A stretch of 64,000 nt of DNA from Fragum whitleyi (GCA_948146395.1 OX411543.1:51874017-51938016), one strand, 5' to 3'. Positions 36,301 to 39,525 are shown, counted from the first letter of the stretch. Numbers and translations: made by a program. Notes: generated from the letters alone by a model not told the origin.

Positions 36301-36617
36301 GGCATGACAAGGGTTACCGGTATAATGTGCTAGTGAGAGTTAAAAGGAAATTTTATGCAGTGGCTCTTATTTTGTTTCTCATTTACCCAATTAAAATGGT
36401 GCGCAAAAAATGACACAATTTACTCTGTATGATTTCAGGACATTTCGAAAGATGCTGGAAAGGAAGACATGGAGCAAGGTCAAAGTTCAACCTTGGAAAC
36501 TTGTTGAATTCTCACAAAGGTTTCGACAGATTGAGTACAGAAGATGACGATCATGATCTAGAAAATGCGTTGGAGGATTCAGATAATGAAGAATTTAGCA
36601 TTGTACGGAAAGCGTGA
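2506..36617 (+). CDS. PAM: Bifunctional peptidylglycine alpha-amidating monooxygenase, 3' eleven exons (5' part outside window)
   Basis: Converts C-terminal glycine-extended peptides to amides in secretory granules. PHM hydroxylates the glycine alpha-carbon (Cu, ascorbate); PAL releases glyoxylate (Zn). Exons: 2506-3329, 7146-7287, 9317-9427, 11460-11672, 12708-12787, 13782-13979, 15891-16006, 16515-16629, 17973-18224, 24342-24452, 36439-36617. Their phases join to 780 codons including the stop. Visible: the PHM Met-ligand motif GDEMCNFYMMYY, then PAL motifs FHRGSRVWD, LPHGLSLDQDG, SDGYCNSRI, LPHSLGLAED, VADRENGR and THPHDL, then a Thr/Ser-rich stalk, one hydrophobic span and an acidic tail with KGFDRLSTEDDD, all in the vertebrate PAM order. 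The first exon begins mid-codon, so earlier PHM exons lie upstream. The last intron hosts an antisense retrotransposon. Splice sites were assigned by eye; the 18224 donor is the least certain. Confidence 0.95.
3538..4520 (+). mobile_element. AGCTCATCTGAGC element with nested MITE
   Basis: It begins AGCTCATCTGAGCACAACATG and ends CAGATGAGCGATCTAGGACC..CTCTTTTG, the same terminal inverted motif (GCTCANCTGA / TCAGNTGAGCG) as the larger copies at 23199, 45670 and 54751, but it is diverged. Interrupted by 3948-4174. Confidence 0.6.
3948..4174. mobile_element. MITE with CCTGTGCATGACATTTCCAA ends
   Basis: Terminal inverted repeats: CCTGTGCATGACATTTCCAA at the left and TGTTGGAAATGCCACACACA at the right, followed by GGCTC. 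A better-preserved relative is at 60575-60812. Non-coding. Confidence 0.65.
5953..6312. mobile_element. MITE with paired CTTGTCCCTGGACAAG palindromes
   Basis: Bounded by AGGGATGTAGAAAT and the inverted CACACCCCTG. It contains CTTGTCCCTGGACAAG, CTTGTCCATGGACAAG and a large central palindrome (AATGAAGAAAATGCTG / CAGCATTTTCTTCATT). Relatives at 13266-13465 and 43029-43377. Confidence 0.55.
6377..6618. mobile_element. MITE with GGGGCCCGTTT ends
   Basis: The left end GGCCCGTTTGACTAAACTTC is inverted at the right as GATGTTTAGTAAAACAGGCC. The centre has a second inverted pair (GATTCTGCCTTGC / GCTTGGCAGAATTC). A fragment of the same end is at 39169-39190. Confidence 0.6.
6806..6872 (+). pseudogene. 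Partial duplicate of the first PAL exon with its acceptor
   Basis: About 55 bases match 7129-7183: TTTAATCCTTTTCCATTGAC, then AG (acceptor) and an exon start reading EVLEPNNLNLK where the true exon reads EVVKPNNLDLK. The phase at the copy's acceptor is the same as in the real exon, but the frame closes at TAG 6870-6872. If spliced in, it would end the protein after the PHM-linker part. Confidence 0.75.
7146..7287 (+). CDS. PAM: PAM exon: start of PAL domain
   Basis: Acceptor TTGACAG at 7139-7145 and donor GTAAGT at 7288. It encodes the PAL entry strand, with FGKLEIGQVGGLAV and FHRGSRVWDA; the Arg in FHRG matches the substrate-contacting Arg533 of rat PAL (family knowledge). A degenerate copy of this exon's first ~40 bases and its acceptor lies 323 bp upstream at 6806-6872. 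Confidence 0.93.
7364..7435. repeat. ~72-bp foldback, AAGTGCC type
   Basis: TATTGTAAGTGCC..TATTTATAGGCACTTACAATA is an inverted repeat with a small loop, flanked by degenerate GTGCAAAA/TTTTGTGC. Same family as 7749, 9705 and 40331. Confidence 0.65.
7749..7818. repeat. ~70-bp foldback, AAGTGCC type
   Basis: GGGTCAGTACAACACTATTG, AAGTGCCTATA and the inverted TATAGGCACTTATGATAGT..GTGCTAACCCC form a near-complete palindrome. Confidence 0.65.
8371..8550 (+). mobile_element. Short GTCCGTCC element with TATGCCCCCGATAGGG head
   Basis: It starts TATGCCCCCGATAGGGAGGC, contains nine or so CGTCC/TGTCCGTC units, and ends GGTGTCGGGGGCATTG..CTCTTGTTTT. Same architecture as the AGCTCACC elements (palindromic head, GTCCGTCC run, CTCTTGTTT end) but very short. 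Confidence 0.6.
8938..9243 (+). repeat. Tandem duplication, ~165-bp unit
   Basis: Two units share AGGGTAGTGGACCC / AAGGTAGTGGACCC, ACCACATATTCTTTCACAAT, CCTAATGAAAATCATT and TTAAAGTTCATTACTTCTGA. Each unit holds an internal palindrome (GGTTTCC..GGAAACC). Both lie in the intron shortly before the 9317 exon. Confidence 0.7.
9317..9427 (+). CDS. PAM: PAM exon: PAL, second part
   Basis: Acceptor TTTCAG at 9311-9316; donor GTATGA at 9428. It encodes SFDYYNVYQQK to HFGKK, matching the vertebrate PAL stretch between VWDGNSFD and SGKNLF. It enters with one base completing a codon and leaves two bases, consistent with both neighbours. Confidence 0.9.
9705..9780. repeat. 76-bp foldback, AAGTGCC type, best copy
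   Basis: CGAGGGGTCAGTGCAATACT to its inverted end CCCTTACCCCTCG, with GTAAGTGCCTAT / ATAGGCACTTAC around a six-base loop. Nearly perfect over the whole length. Confidence 0.7.
9790..9925 (+). mobile_element. SINE fragment (body and tail)
   Basis: AGCTGGAGGCTAATCAAGGA, GTACTGGCGTGAGAAATACC, CATATAACTAAAATTCTGTG and CACATTCAATTAAC match the 3' part of the 47519-47810 SINE, diverged. Confidence 0.6.
9926..10174. mobile_element. TTAA-bounded MITE, CCCTTGTCATGCTGAATAAA family
   Basis: TTAACCCTTGTCATGCTGAA at the left and the inverted CTGCATGACAAGAGTTAA at the right, 249 bp, with an internal CAGACTGCACATACGTGCGG palindrome. The TTAA ends suggest piggyBac-type mobilisation (inference). No coding capacity. 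Confidence 0.75.
10300..10733. mobile_element. Palindrome-rich MITE, AACAACAAAAGCT family
   Basis: Ends in TGCTTTTCTGTGGTTTATCG / GAAACAAAGGATTATC. It contains CATTTCGTGAACAACAAAAG, GCACTTTTGC-like and CACCCTATCTGCTGTCATC blocks seen again at 43648, 59375 and 62556. Confidence 0.6.
11195..11444. mobile_element. TTAA-bounded MITE directly before a PAM exon
   Basis: TTAAGCCCTTGTCATGCTGA to the inverted TTCAGCATGACAGGGGTAAA. It ends 15 bases before the exon at 11460, leaving only ATTGATTATTTCAG as acceptor tract outside the element. Confidence 0.72.
11460..11672 (+). CDS. PAM: PAM exon: PAL, first zinc histidine
   Basis: Acceptor TTATTTCAG at 11451-11459; donor GTATGT at 11673. It encodes YFLPHGLSLDQDGN, TDVALHQVF and HFCKPSDVAV to FVSDG. 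The His in LPHG corresponds to zinc ligand His585 of rat PAL. A TTAA-flanked MITE ends about 15 bases before this exon, so the acceptor lies almost at the transposon edge. Confidence 0.95.
12240..12385 (-). mobile_element. tRNA-related SINE fragment (minus strand)
   Basis: On the minus strand it reads GCATGGTTGACCTAGTAG (A-box-like) and GGTTTGAGCCCCACTGTTGG (B-box-like) followed by non-tRNA sequence. The same GTTTGAGCCCCACTG block occurs at 61775 on the plus strand, so this is a second SINE family. Confidence 0.45.
12430..12680. mobile_element. TTAA-bounded MITE before the 12708 exon
   Basis: TTAACCCTTGTCATGCTGAA to the inverted ATCAGCATGACAAGGGTTAA, 251 bp with perfect TTAA at both ends. 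Internal CAGACTGCACCTATGTGCAG palindrome. Confidence 0.78.
12708..12787 (+). CDS. PAM: PAM exon: PAL, catalytic tyrosine segment
   Basis: Acceptor ATTGCAG at 12701-12707; donor GTAGTG at 12788. The 80-base exon encodes YCNSRIMKFDKNGYYVTEWG; the Tyr matches catalytic Tyr654 of rat PAL. A TTAA MITE ends 27 bases before the exon. Confidence 0.92.
12788..13781 (+). other. PAM intron: repeat content
   Basis: Holds fragments of the TGACCCGTCACGCG MITE (around 13090-13200), the CACACCCCTG MITE (13266-13465, inverted) and a palindrome-rich element whose relative is at 8620-8880 (TTTCATGGAGGTATGAAACT). No gene seen. Confidence 0.5.
13782..13979 (+). CDS. PAM: PAM exon: PAL, second zinc histidine
   Basis: Acceptor TTTACAG at 13775-13781, chosen over the CCACCAG at 13802 because it keeps the phase and the residues DSGFPPPGTFNLPHS, which align with the vertebrate loop before VPHS. 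Donor GTATGT at 13980. It contains LPHSLGLAED (zinc ligand His690) and VADRENGRIQCF (Arg706 region). Confidence 0.92.
13980..15890 (+). other. PAM intron: repeat content
   Basis: Contains a GGACCCCC MITE with an ATCATCTCATTGAGATGAT palindrome (about 14265-14580) and a 1.1-kb TA-flanked non-autonomous element (14634-15729). The remaining ends look unique. No gene seen. Confidence 0.5.
14634..15729. mobile_element. Tc1/mariner-like non-autonomous element, 1.1 kb
   Basis: CAGTCAACTCTCGTTACAAC at the left is inverted at the right as AACGGGAGTTGACTG, with TA on both outer sides (TA target duplication). Subterminal GTCGTTATAACGAAAATGTC and GTCGATGTAACGG motifs recur. There is no transposase reading frame, so it would need an enzyme in trans. 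Confidence 0.7.
15891..16006 (+). CDS. PAM: PAM exon: PAL propeller blade
   Basis: Acceptor TTTATCAG at 15883-15890; donor GTATCT at 16007. It encodes GGVLFAVNGPIMGPKDKE to STWNIPK, matching the vertebrate LLFAVNGKP segment. It ends in phase 0. Confidence 0.92.
16515..16629 (+). CDS. PAM: PAM exon: PAL, third zinc histidine
   Basis: Acceptor TTTTACAG at 16507-16514; donor GTATGA at 16630. It encodes GLTHPHDLTVD and NPSKVWKFEMSKYLLQ, closing the propeller. The His of PHD matches zinc ligand His786. The residue two before it is His here, where vertebrate PAL has Met784. Confidence 0.93.
16726..16967. mobile_element. TTAA-bounded MITE, inverted copy
   Basis: TTAACCATTGGCATGCTGAG at the left and TTCAGCATGACAAGGGTTAA at the right. 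The internal palindrome CAGACTGCACATATGTGCAG is perfect over 20 bases. Confidence 0.75.
17520..17667 (+). mobile_element. tRNA-derived SINE with internal deletion
   Basis: Head GTCGCCGTCAAAGTGCAGTT, B-box GAGTTCAATCCC, then directly the tail GCAATATAACTGAAAA and CCCCATTCAAACAAACACA. The ~150-bp central body of the 47519 copy is missing, leaving head and tail only. Confidence 0.75.
17973..18224 (+). CDS. PAM: PAM exon: Thr/Ser-rich lumenal stalk
   Basis: Acceptor TTCAACAG at 17965-17972. The proposed donor is GTAATA at 18225, which leaves one base in phase with the transmembrane exon. It encodes a Ser/Thr/Asp-rich stretch with a short repeat (FSGVKPPNN, ISGVKPSPD) and no catalytic motif, as expected for a mucin-like stalk between PAL and the membrane. 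If the donor is not used, the frame runs on to a stop at 18293-18295. The donor is a weak match, so the exact exon end is less sure than the exon itself. Confidence 0.72.
18225..18297 (+). other. Possible read-through end of a soluble PAM isoform
   Basis: The stalk-exon frame stays open past the proposed donor for 23 more codons (to ...TAFWCL) and stops at 18293-18295. The added residues come from the first unit of the 18265-18730 tandem repeat. A transcript that keeps this end would encode PHM-PAL without a membrane anchor; vertebrates make soluble PAM by splicing out the transmembrane exons. No AATAAA is seen right after it, so this is only a possibility. Confidence 0.35.
18265..18730 (+). 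repeat. Tandem repeat, four units of 95-177 bp
   Basis: Units start CAGCATGCACT..TGTAGTGTCTTTGACCTTGACC near 18267, 18417, 18593 and 18689 and end GTTTATAATCATACACCTTCC. Later units are shorter and more diverged. The first unit overlaps the open tail of the PAM stalk exon. Confidence 0.7.
20247..20645 (+). repeat. 39-bp minisatellite, ~10 units
   Basis: Unit GTCTTATGAAATAAGTGTTC plus TTTCCCATATAGTCTATCA. The first three units are identical. Later ones drift to CTCTTATGATATAACTG..TTATAGTTTATCC, and two units are 2 bp shorter. Identity falls from left to right, as when new units are added at one end. Confidence 0.85.
21463..22025. mobile_element. TTAA-family MITE with nested insertions
   Basis: Ends CATGTCATGCTGAATAAAAA and the inverted CCAGCATGACAAGGG are those of the CCCTTGTCATGCTG family but lie 560 bp apart. 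Inside are a TTAGCTTAGCTGTTTTTGGA element (about 21550-21840, related to 63745-64000) and a CAGTTACAACTG foldback half (21895-21950). Confidence 0.6.
22430..22689. mobile_element. MITE with ATTGTGACCCGTCACGCG ends
   Basis: ATTGTGACCCGTCACGCGAA and AGACCATCTGGG at the left are inverted at the right as CCCAGATGGTCC and TTCGCGTGACGGGTCACAAT, about 33 bp of TIR. Diverged relatives are at 34829-35072, 39900-40143 and 48150-48232. Confidence 0.75.
23199..24205 (+). mobile_element. GTCCGTCC element, AGCTCACCTGAGC type, inside a MITE
   Basis: Starts AGCTCACCTGAGCACCAAGT, then GTCCGTCTGTCCATCTGTCC, then ~2.5 subunits (CGACATCTCCTCCTAAACTT, CTTGGCAGAAATATTCCTTG, CATATCACGGGAAAAGGGGC), and ends CAGGTGAGCGATTTAGGGCC..CCTCTTGTT. 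The flanks at 23070-23198 and 24206-24310 are the two halves of a MITE found intact at 14265-14580. Confidence 0.75.
24342..24452 (+). CDS. PAM: PAM exon: transmembrane segment
   Basis: Acceptor TTTTTTCTTCAG ending at 24341; donor GTAAAC at 24453. The 111-base exon encodes DADESESFAPSL, then ~22 hydrophobic residues (IIGTLLVVPVVLLILITILV), then RLYNTG. One membrane-spanning helix with a basic cytosolic side fits the type I topology of PAM. It is flanked by introns of 6.1 and 12.0 kb. Confidence 0.92.
24453..26034 (+). other. PAM intron before the retrotransposon
   Basis: AT-rich unique-looking DNA with one 75-bp foldback at 25910-25984. No gene seen. Confidence 0.5.
25910..25984. repeat. 75-bp foldback, GGCTCAGCG type
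   Basis: CAATGGCTCAGCGCAAAACA, GTTGTTACTGCCTATA and the inverted TATAGGCAGTTACAAC..CTGAGCCATTG. It lies 50 bp from the left edge of the retrotransposon. Confidence 0.7.
26107..26209. ncRNA. Hairpin module 1 of the retrotransposon repeat
   Basis: Hairpin a: AGAACA-GGGA-TGTTCT (26130-26145). Hairpin b: GATGGC (26157) with GCCATC (26168). Hairpin c: AACCG-AAGAA-CGGTT (26177-26191). CCATCAACCAAC (26107) and GTTGGTAGATGG (26198) can close the three into a cloverleaf. The GGGA loop is a GNRA tetraloop on the plus strand, opposite to the ORFs. Strand and function are unknown; the same module recurs at 27568-27670. Confidence 0.6.
26233..26344. ncRNA. Hairpin module 2 of the retrotransposon repeat
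   Basis: Same order: AGAACA-GGGA-TGTTCT (26270-26285), GATGGC-TGT-GCCATC (26290-26304), AAGCCA-AAGAG-TGGCTT (26307-26323). Outer arms are CTCATCTATCAA (26233) and TTGATATGAG (26335). Hairpin c differs from module 1 on both sides of the stem, keeping the pairing. Confidence 0.6.
26360..26475. ncRNA. Hairpin module 3 of the retrotransposon repeat
   Basis: AACA-GGGA-TGTT (26392-26403), GACAGCA-ATG-TGCTGTC (26420-26436), AGCCA-AAGAG-TGGCT (26440-26454). Hairpin b has changed from GATGGC/GCCATC to GACAGCA/TGCTGTC on both sides. Confidence 0.6.
26487..26616. ncRNA. Hairpin module 4 of the retrotransposon repeat
   Basis: AGAACA-GGGA-TGTTCT (26529-26544), GACAGC with GCCGTC (26559-26575, one A-C mismatch; the inner copy has a G-T wobble there instead) and TTTAGCCA-AAGAG-TGGCTAAA (26579-26599). 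Between modules 3 and 4, GATGAGGGGGCTTTGCAG can pair with CCTCCCTCATC. Confidence 0.6.
26768..27095. repeat. Split direct repeat, 328-bp type, inner copy
   Basis: Starts TTAGCGTGATGCTATATTCA, ends CACATAATCATCCA, and appears identical over its length to 33463-33790. It holds an inverted pair GATGCTGCA/TGCAGCATC. Its end pairs with the first bases beyond it (ATCAACATAAA inside, TTTATGTTGAT at 27096). Confidence 0.9.
27096..27495. other. Single-copy spacer between the inner split repeats
   Basis: Four hundred bases found once in the element, ending in a run of TATATA and AT-rich DNA. No ORF of note. The first 11 bases are complementary to a stretch in the preceding repeat, which favours its being element sequence rather than captured host DNA. 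Confidence 0.55.
27496..28134. repeat. Split direct repeat, 640-bp type, inner copy
   Basis: A direct copy of 26035-26674, offset by 1461 bases, carrying the same four hairpin modules. It is followed at 28209-28232 by a (TA)n run and then by the 3' untranslated part of the recombinase ORF. Confidence 0.9.
28135..29041 (-). other. Region 3' of the recombinase ORF inside the retrotransposon
   Basis: No ORF of note. It contains a (TA)n tract (28209-28232) and a degenerate GATCAATCTGCACATAATATGTGCTGCCCGATC palindrome around 28786-28818, which also occurs in host MITEs. Confidence 0.5.
29042..30073 (-). CDS. Tyrosine recombinase (integrase) of the retrotransposon
   Basis: A 343-codon ORF, ATG at 30073. 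The N-terminal ~120 residues are the helical core-binding part. Catalytic residues are visible in order: Arg170 (GFLRCGE), Lys208 (KESKTD), His288-X2-Arg291 (GHSFRIGAAT), Trp314 at the second His/Trp site (LGRWSSDSY) and the nucleophile Tyr322 (CRYIRT). All are present, so the enzyme looks intact. It would integrate a circular cDNA by site-specific-type recombination, leaving no target duplication. The start lies inside the end of the RT/RH ORF, shifted in frame. Confidence 0.93.
   Translation of the reverse strand: MPKPFQCNLELEQTVNDLWTASLGKKTKSSYNTGFTHFKRFLLLHGFQGDKHYLPSITENILVYFVAYCFKSLKLKHSTIKLYLCGIRFAYLQGNRPSPLDNLQQNPLPRLELILRAIKKSQHLETRTRLPITIEILHRIISNLNKSMFSVDMRALMKCACITAYFGFLRCGEFTVLNKKEFDPNRNLCIGDINIFPTFCTLHLKESKTDPFRKGISIQLHCTNSELCPHFALKTYLQWRQQFKITSSAVEPLFICDDFTPLDRATFISNLKTVLMICGYNPDHYNGHSFRIGAATSAGEKGIEDHMIKTLGRWSSDSYCRYIRTSNVSIQQAQYKLGNMIKC
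30040..31689 (-). CDS. Reverse transcriptase / RNase H ORF
   Basis: The frame is open from just after the Gag TGA; no ATG is needed if it is read through, and the first near-cognate start is TTG at 31668. Counted from that TTG, RT motifs are SPLGLV (98-103), FDIADAF (163-169), LSFGCRSSPKIF (196-207), the catalytic LLDDF (230-234, in place of the usual YMDD) and LEYLGVILD (274-282). RNase H follows with FTDASATLGFGG (D396), the YKELYPI glutamate (E434), FRCDNQATV (D459) and ISDSLSR (D509). This RT-RH order and the spelling of these motifs are typical of DIRS-order elements. It overlaps the recombinase ORF by 34 bases in another frame. Confidence 0.92.
   Translation of the reverse strand, partial: QSSNQWSLGGKTYEWKATTPINVSVFEQELSTHPDREFVKYLCQGLQEGFDTKVTKSDLPTLECKNNQSARRNPDVIYRLIQKECEKGFMYGPFKRLPFEHYRVSPLGLVIGKYSNKERLILDLSAPHNDQSVSVNDLIDKESCAMTYVKIDDAIKVILDLGQGAWMCKFDIADAFKICPIKPSQWPLFCVKWDNSYYFWTRLSFGCRSSPKIFDSVSQAICFIAQQNYGIQHILHLLDDFITIDNPDHIGERNMAIMRMIFKKLNVPLSEQKTIGPTNCLEYLGVILDSKRMEARLPQDKIGRICEFIKILLTKNSCTKRQLLQLLGHLNFATRVILPGRSFVSYLIHLSTTVERFHDTVYLDDECRTDLYFWLKFLEQWNGITLFYNNESVYSDELELFTDASATLGFGGYFQGKWFSCEWPKELPIVKGKMLSIAYKELYPIVVAAVLWGKHWAKKRIVFRCDNQATVAILNKGRSKCLYIMQLMRRLTLCACTFNFTFKSVFINGYLNNISDSLSRLQISRFRRLAPQAEREPTRCPNHSNVIWN
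31690..33054 (-). CDS. Gag-like ORF with zinc knuckles
   Basis: A 454-codon ORF starting ATG at 33054. Residues ~38-78 (NPANWTIRDFKERLWKDLGI and following) look like a SAP-type helix pair. The middle is Asn/Ser-rich, with a long run of Asn codons near residue 120. The C terminus has CX2CX4HX4C at 347-360 (CQLCNMIDHQTQFC), a CX8CX4CX3H finger at 395-413 and CX2CX4HX4C at 415-428 (CIKCKATAHGLHLC). Such fingers bind nucleic acid in retroelement Gag proteins. It ends in TGA (31692-31690); the RT frame continues in the same frame straight after that codon. Confidence 0.88.
   Translation of the reverse strand: MASRRNRSTNDSSSRRAVINPDQEDSSRAQPYDKWDRDNPANWTIRDFKERLWKDLGIRAPTKNVSKSFLRQLYEENRGSTLSTRLNESTGVGTISTRASIPAPVTEQRFPDPDQNDNNSDGYNNNNTNNTNESSLFSALSNVTQCFASLQSTVSQLISPRLESTEPFSLGSWYRRDSTNIVHGFHDSTNMTGIRADSISTVDIVSPTLQKQIIEGRDINLASLLIQNFDCPQNHTLVANNFELNVLGRPDPRLSRQLTLPEFIRAFGKYKRVMCTAFPDRKEELDHYQEDIIEIANFYGSKFYDYHKMFSAKAAAILREKHIKVDWGQRDRDLLALVSAGVEIRACQLCNMIDHQTQFCPLQRGEKTSNERFKAQERVDRQGRSRHYWEGKEICNNFNGQQGCFRNQCPLKHVCIKCKATAHGLHLCQSKKRQLVGNNDQLSSTNSQTQNKTK
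33055..33462 (-). other. 5' leader of the retrotransposon
   Basis: About 400 bases between the outer 328-bp repeat and the Gag start codon. Two short minus-strand frames are present but carry no recognisable motif. Likely untranslated leader and part of the promoter region. Confidence 0.5.
33463..33790. repeat. Split direct repeat, 328-bp type, outer copy
   Basis: Identical by eye to 26768-27095; forms the 5' end of the element on the coding (minus) strand. It should contain or abut the element promoter; I see no clear TATA box. Confidence 0.9.
34412..34508. repeat. 97-bp foldback, CTAGCTTTCAGC type
   Basis: CTAGCTTTCAGCGGTACAGC and CCTTCATCAGGTGAATCC pair with GGATTCACTTGATGAAGG and GGCTGTGCGGCTGAAAGCTAG across a short CATGAATTCAT loop. 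Only one copy in the window. Confidence 0.7.
34527..34774. mobile_element. TTAA-bounded MITE
   Basis: TTAACCCTTGTCATACTGAA to the inverted TTCAGTATGACAATGGTTAA. It carries the internal CAGACTGCACATATGTGCAG palindrome. Close relative of the 11195 copy (shared CACTGAAAGT.CCAA and GACAATTCTGGTTTGAAAGT). Confidence 0.75.
35667..35895. mobile_element. TTAA-bounded MITE, AACCCTTTCCTGTTT family
   Basis: TTAACCCTTTGCTGTTTAAT at the left and AAAACAGGAAAGGGTTGA at the right. The centre holds AGAAATTGCTTCTAACAAGC and AATTTCTCC, an inner palindrome. An inverted second copy is at 40408-40633. Confidence 0.72.
36007..36316. mobile_element. TTAA MITE carrying a nested 67-bp foldback
   Basis: Ends TTAACCCTTGTCAAGCTAAA and the inverted CGGCATGACAAGGGTTA. 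Inside, GTATCCCTCCTCTGATAATC at 36120 and its inverted partner AGATAATCAAAGGACGGATAC form a separate foldback insert. The element lies 122 bases before the last PAM exon. Confidence 0.65.
36439..36617 (+). CDS. PAM: PAM last exon: cytosolic trafficking tail and stop
   Basis: Acceptor GATTTCAG at 36431-36438. It encodes GHFERCWKGRHG, FNLGNLLNSHKGFDRLST, a run of Asp/Glu, DSDNEEFSIVRKA and the TGA stop. NLGN..SRKGFDR(L/V)STE plus an acidic cluster is the conserved routing and phosphorylation signal of vertebrate PAM tails; here it is recognisably the same. The residues count as a full tail, so the C terminus is intact despite the 7.8-kb retrotransposon in the intron before it. Confidence 0.95.
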
Positions 36618-36667
36618 ATATGAAATGTGATGTATGAATGGGCCATGAAACTTAACTCTTGTATGAA

Positions 36668-36692
36668 AATAAACCCCTATAAAAGTAATAAA
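36668..36692 (+). terminator. PAM polyadenylation signals
   Basis: Two AATAAA hexamers, at 36668-36673 and 36687-36692, start 51 and 70 bases after the PAM stop codon. A short 3' UTR ending near 36710 would follow. No transcript evidence is available here. Confidence 0.65.
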
Positions 36693-37233
36693 AATTCAAT
36701 TGCTGTTGAAAAAATGTATGTCTCGTAATTCTTTGCAGATTTGAGGAGGTATGGTATCCCTTGATAATCTATACAGCATAATTCAATCTCATTCTTCTAG
36801 GATGAAAAATATTAAAAGTAAAGAATACTGTTACATGTAAAATATGATCATAGTATTTGTATCTTGCAACAAATTGTTTAAGGGGTTTATTTGCTTTGTG
36901 GATAGAAAGTAAGAATGCCGAATGTAGATGTACTTTATGGTTATGTATGTAAAATGTCAAAAATAAAAATATCATCAGGGTTTAATGTTAGAATAAATGT
37001 GATTCTGTATGTGACTTAATGTACTTTTGCTCATCTAAATTCATCCAAGTTTTAATGATGTTATAAGTTCAATTTGGAAAATGAATTTGGTTAGGAAACT
37101 CGTGACTAGAAGATTCCTCTTTTTCTGTGCTATATACAATGACATAATCTGATATCAAAATAAAAGGTATTCTTTAAAATAATGTGGGAGAAGAAGATTT
37201 TGCTTGATACAAACAATTTCTCCTTTTACAATT

Positions 37234-37310
37234 TGATGGCTCAGTGCGAAACAGTTGTAACTGCATATATGTTTATATGCAGTTACAACTGTTTCACGCT
37301 GAGCCATCGA
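37234..37310. repeat. 77-bp foldback, GGCTCAGCG type
   Basis: GATGGCTCAGTGCGAAACAG, TTGTAACTGCATATA and the inverted TATATGCAGTTACAACTG, CACGCTGAGCCATC. Only a few positions fail to pair. Confidence 0.75.
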
Positions 37311-38370
37311 ATTATGTTATCCCCAATTTAAAATTTTGAGGATATCATAAAAATTTACAATTGTGTTGCAAAGGAAAAGTAACATTAAGTTGGACAAAAG
37401 AAGGTATTTGCTTGTTCTTGAATAATGAAATATGACTTGAAGCAGATGTTATTATTATAAGCAATAAATGAAAGTGCTATCATTTTGATGTACATGTATG
37501 CTGACTGTCTACATAGTTATTAAATGTTATTTGATTTTGAATGTTAAAAATGTATGAGATAGACTGCGTATCGACATACCAGATCTACTTATAATTCAGA
37601 TATACAGTAGAAAATTAGAAACTGTAGTTTGGATTTTGTTTGCCATGGTCTAATTTTTTGCCAACTCGATCATCCAGTGATAGCCAGGTAGCCAGATTTG
37701 TTTCCATGTGACAGTCTCTACTAGCCACCTATTATTAGATAGAAGAGCTTTGTGTGATATTGTGCTTTCAAAATTTCTCATTATGCTGTTTGTCCGTTTC
37801 TAAAGGGTAGACACTCTAATAAACAACCCTTTAGACTTCAATGACAGAATATAGTTAAAAAAGAGACATATATATGTATACATACATGGTATTCTATGTC
37901 TCTGATTAATAATCCACAAATGATTATGAAAAAGCATTAAAGAAATTCTACTGAATTATCCACCAATAATAATTAGAAAGCTTTAAAGAAATTCCACTGA
38001 AACTTTATGTGTACTGGTTCGCACTAGGGTAATCTATGTGTAAATTTGTCTCATGTATTAAAAGTTATTTGATTATTATAAAATTATTTTACTTGTTTTG
38101 ATAAATTGGGTTGCAGAATAAGATGTTTTGAAAGATAGATGATAGTTTTGTTGTTATTATTGAATATACTTGTATTGTGATATTGAGATTGTAAAGCATT
38201 GCAGATGGGTCAGGCCAATGATTATAAGACTGTTTTCGTTTTCAACTGAGAATTTTTCTCAAATTTAGAATCTGAATGAATGTATGAACATGAAAATTAT
38301 TATTAATGATTTTTATATTAATATCTTATTAAAATTATCTTTTATGTTCATACATTTATATTGATATTTT

Positions 38371-38665
38371 TATACCCCCCCGAAATGATGTTTGGGGGGT
38401 ATATAGAAGTCAGCTTGTCAGTCGGTCTGTCAGTCGGTCTGTGCGTCTGTAGCTTTTTCTTGTCTGCTCAATTTCTCAGCAACTGATTGGTTGATTTCAT
38501 TAAAACTTTGCAGAAGCGATAAGTATCAAGCAGAGATGTACAATTGACATTTTGGTTACGATCCATTGACTTATGACAAAGTTATGGCCCTTTGATGGAA
38601 AACAGGTTTCATTATTGACAAGCAATTGTAGGAGGGTATTGGTTCCCTTTGTGACAGTCTAGTTT
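38371..38665 (+). mobile_element. ACCCCCCCGAAATGATG element with GTC-rich head
   Basis: It starts TACCCCCCCGAAATGATGTT followed by TTGGGGGGTAT (palindromic head), then CAGTCGGTCTGTCAGTCGGT, and ends in GACAGTCTAGTTT. Same architecture as the GTCCGTCC elements, with a different sequence. Confidence 0.55.
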
Positions 38666-38938
38666 CATTTCAAGATTGTGCATGACATTTTGACAATTGA
38701 TCATGCCATGTGTGAAATGAAAAGATTTAGATAAGATAGTACATTATAAATCTTCACTACTTCATAAAAATGTAGTTATAGACACAAAGTTTAGTGTGAC
38801 AAATGCTAGATTTTCTAAGTGAATTGTAAGGATTCTTGTCACTTACTTTTGTTTTTGCATATTGTCCAGCCAAATTGTCGATTCTAAGGCTTTGTTCAAG
38901 CTGAAGGTAATACATTTTGGTTACCGTAAGGCCATATA

Positions 38939-39011
38939 GATGGCTTAGTGTGCAACTGTTGTAACTGCCTATAAATATATAGACAGTTACAACTGTTTAG
39001 CACTGAACCAG
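38939..39011. repeat. 73-bp foldback, GGCTCAGCG type
   Basis: GATGGCTTAGTGTGCAACTG, TTGTAACTGCCTATA and inverted TATAGACAGTTACAACTGTT. The outer arms are more diverged than in the other copies. Confidence 0.65.
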
Positions 39012-39450
39012 CGATATATAACGTTGTTGATGATGTCATGCTCAGTTTGGCTTTCTTGTTATGATATTACAGCTACACTGTGTGAAAAGGAGACATGGGC
39101 ATAATTTTGTTTTTTTTTAAGTTTGATGTAAAATCCTTCTGTCTATCTGTCTGTCTGTTTATACCTGGGGCCCGTTTTACTAAACTTCTCCCTTTGTCTT
39201 TGGAGGTCCAAACTGACATTTCATCTGTGGATGACCAGAACCTTGAAACTACAGCTTGATCCAACAAAGTCATGAGGTCTTTGCTTTCCACAGAAGATAT
39301 AATTTTCTTTCTCACTTGAATTTCTGTTCTCTCTTCTAAACACTGTTTATATAAGTTTTTTTGACAGAATGCAATAATGACCTTCAACTCCTTTTCACAA
39401 AATGTGGCTTTTGCTGTGTATTTGTTTTTGATGAGGTTGAATCTTTAGTT

Positions 39451-39525
39451 AGATGTCTCGGCATGAAACAGTTGTAACTGCCTATACACATATAGGCGTC
39501 TTTATCTGTTTCATGCAGAGCCTTC
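39451..39525. repeat. 75-bp foldback, GGCTCAGCG type, degraded right arm
   Basis: AGATGTCTCGGCATGAAACA, GTTGTAACTGCCTATA, then TATAGGCGTCTTTATCTGTT and CATGCAGAGCC. The right arm has lost the TTACAAC match. Confidence 0.6.

Larger units (their letters stand above)
33791..36438 (+). other. PAM intron after the retrotransposon
   Basis: Contains a ~97-bp foldback (34412-34508), a TTAA MITE (34527-34774), a TGACCCGTC MITE relative (34829-35072), an AACCCTTTCCTG MITE (35667-35895) and a TTAA MITE with a nested foldback (36007-36316). No gene seen. Confidence 0.55.

Noticed and set aside
39073..39387. 104-codon minus-strand ORF
   Set aside because: It has some protein-like composition, but no family is recognisable, there is no splice or start context, and it lies among MITEs; left as unsupported.
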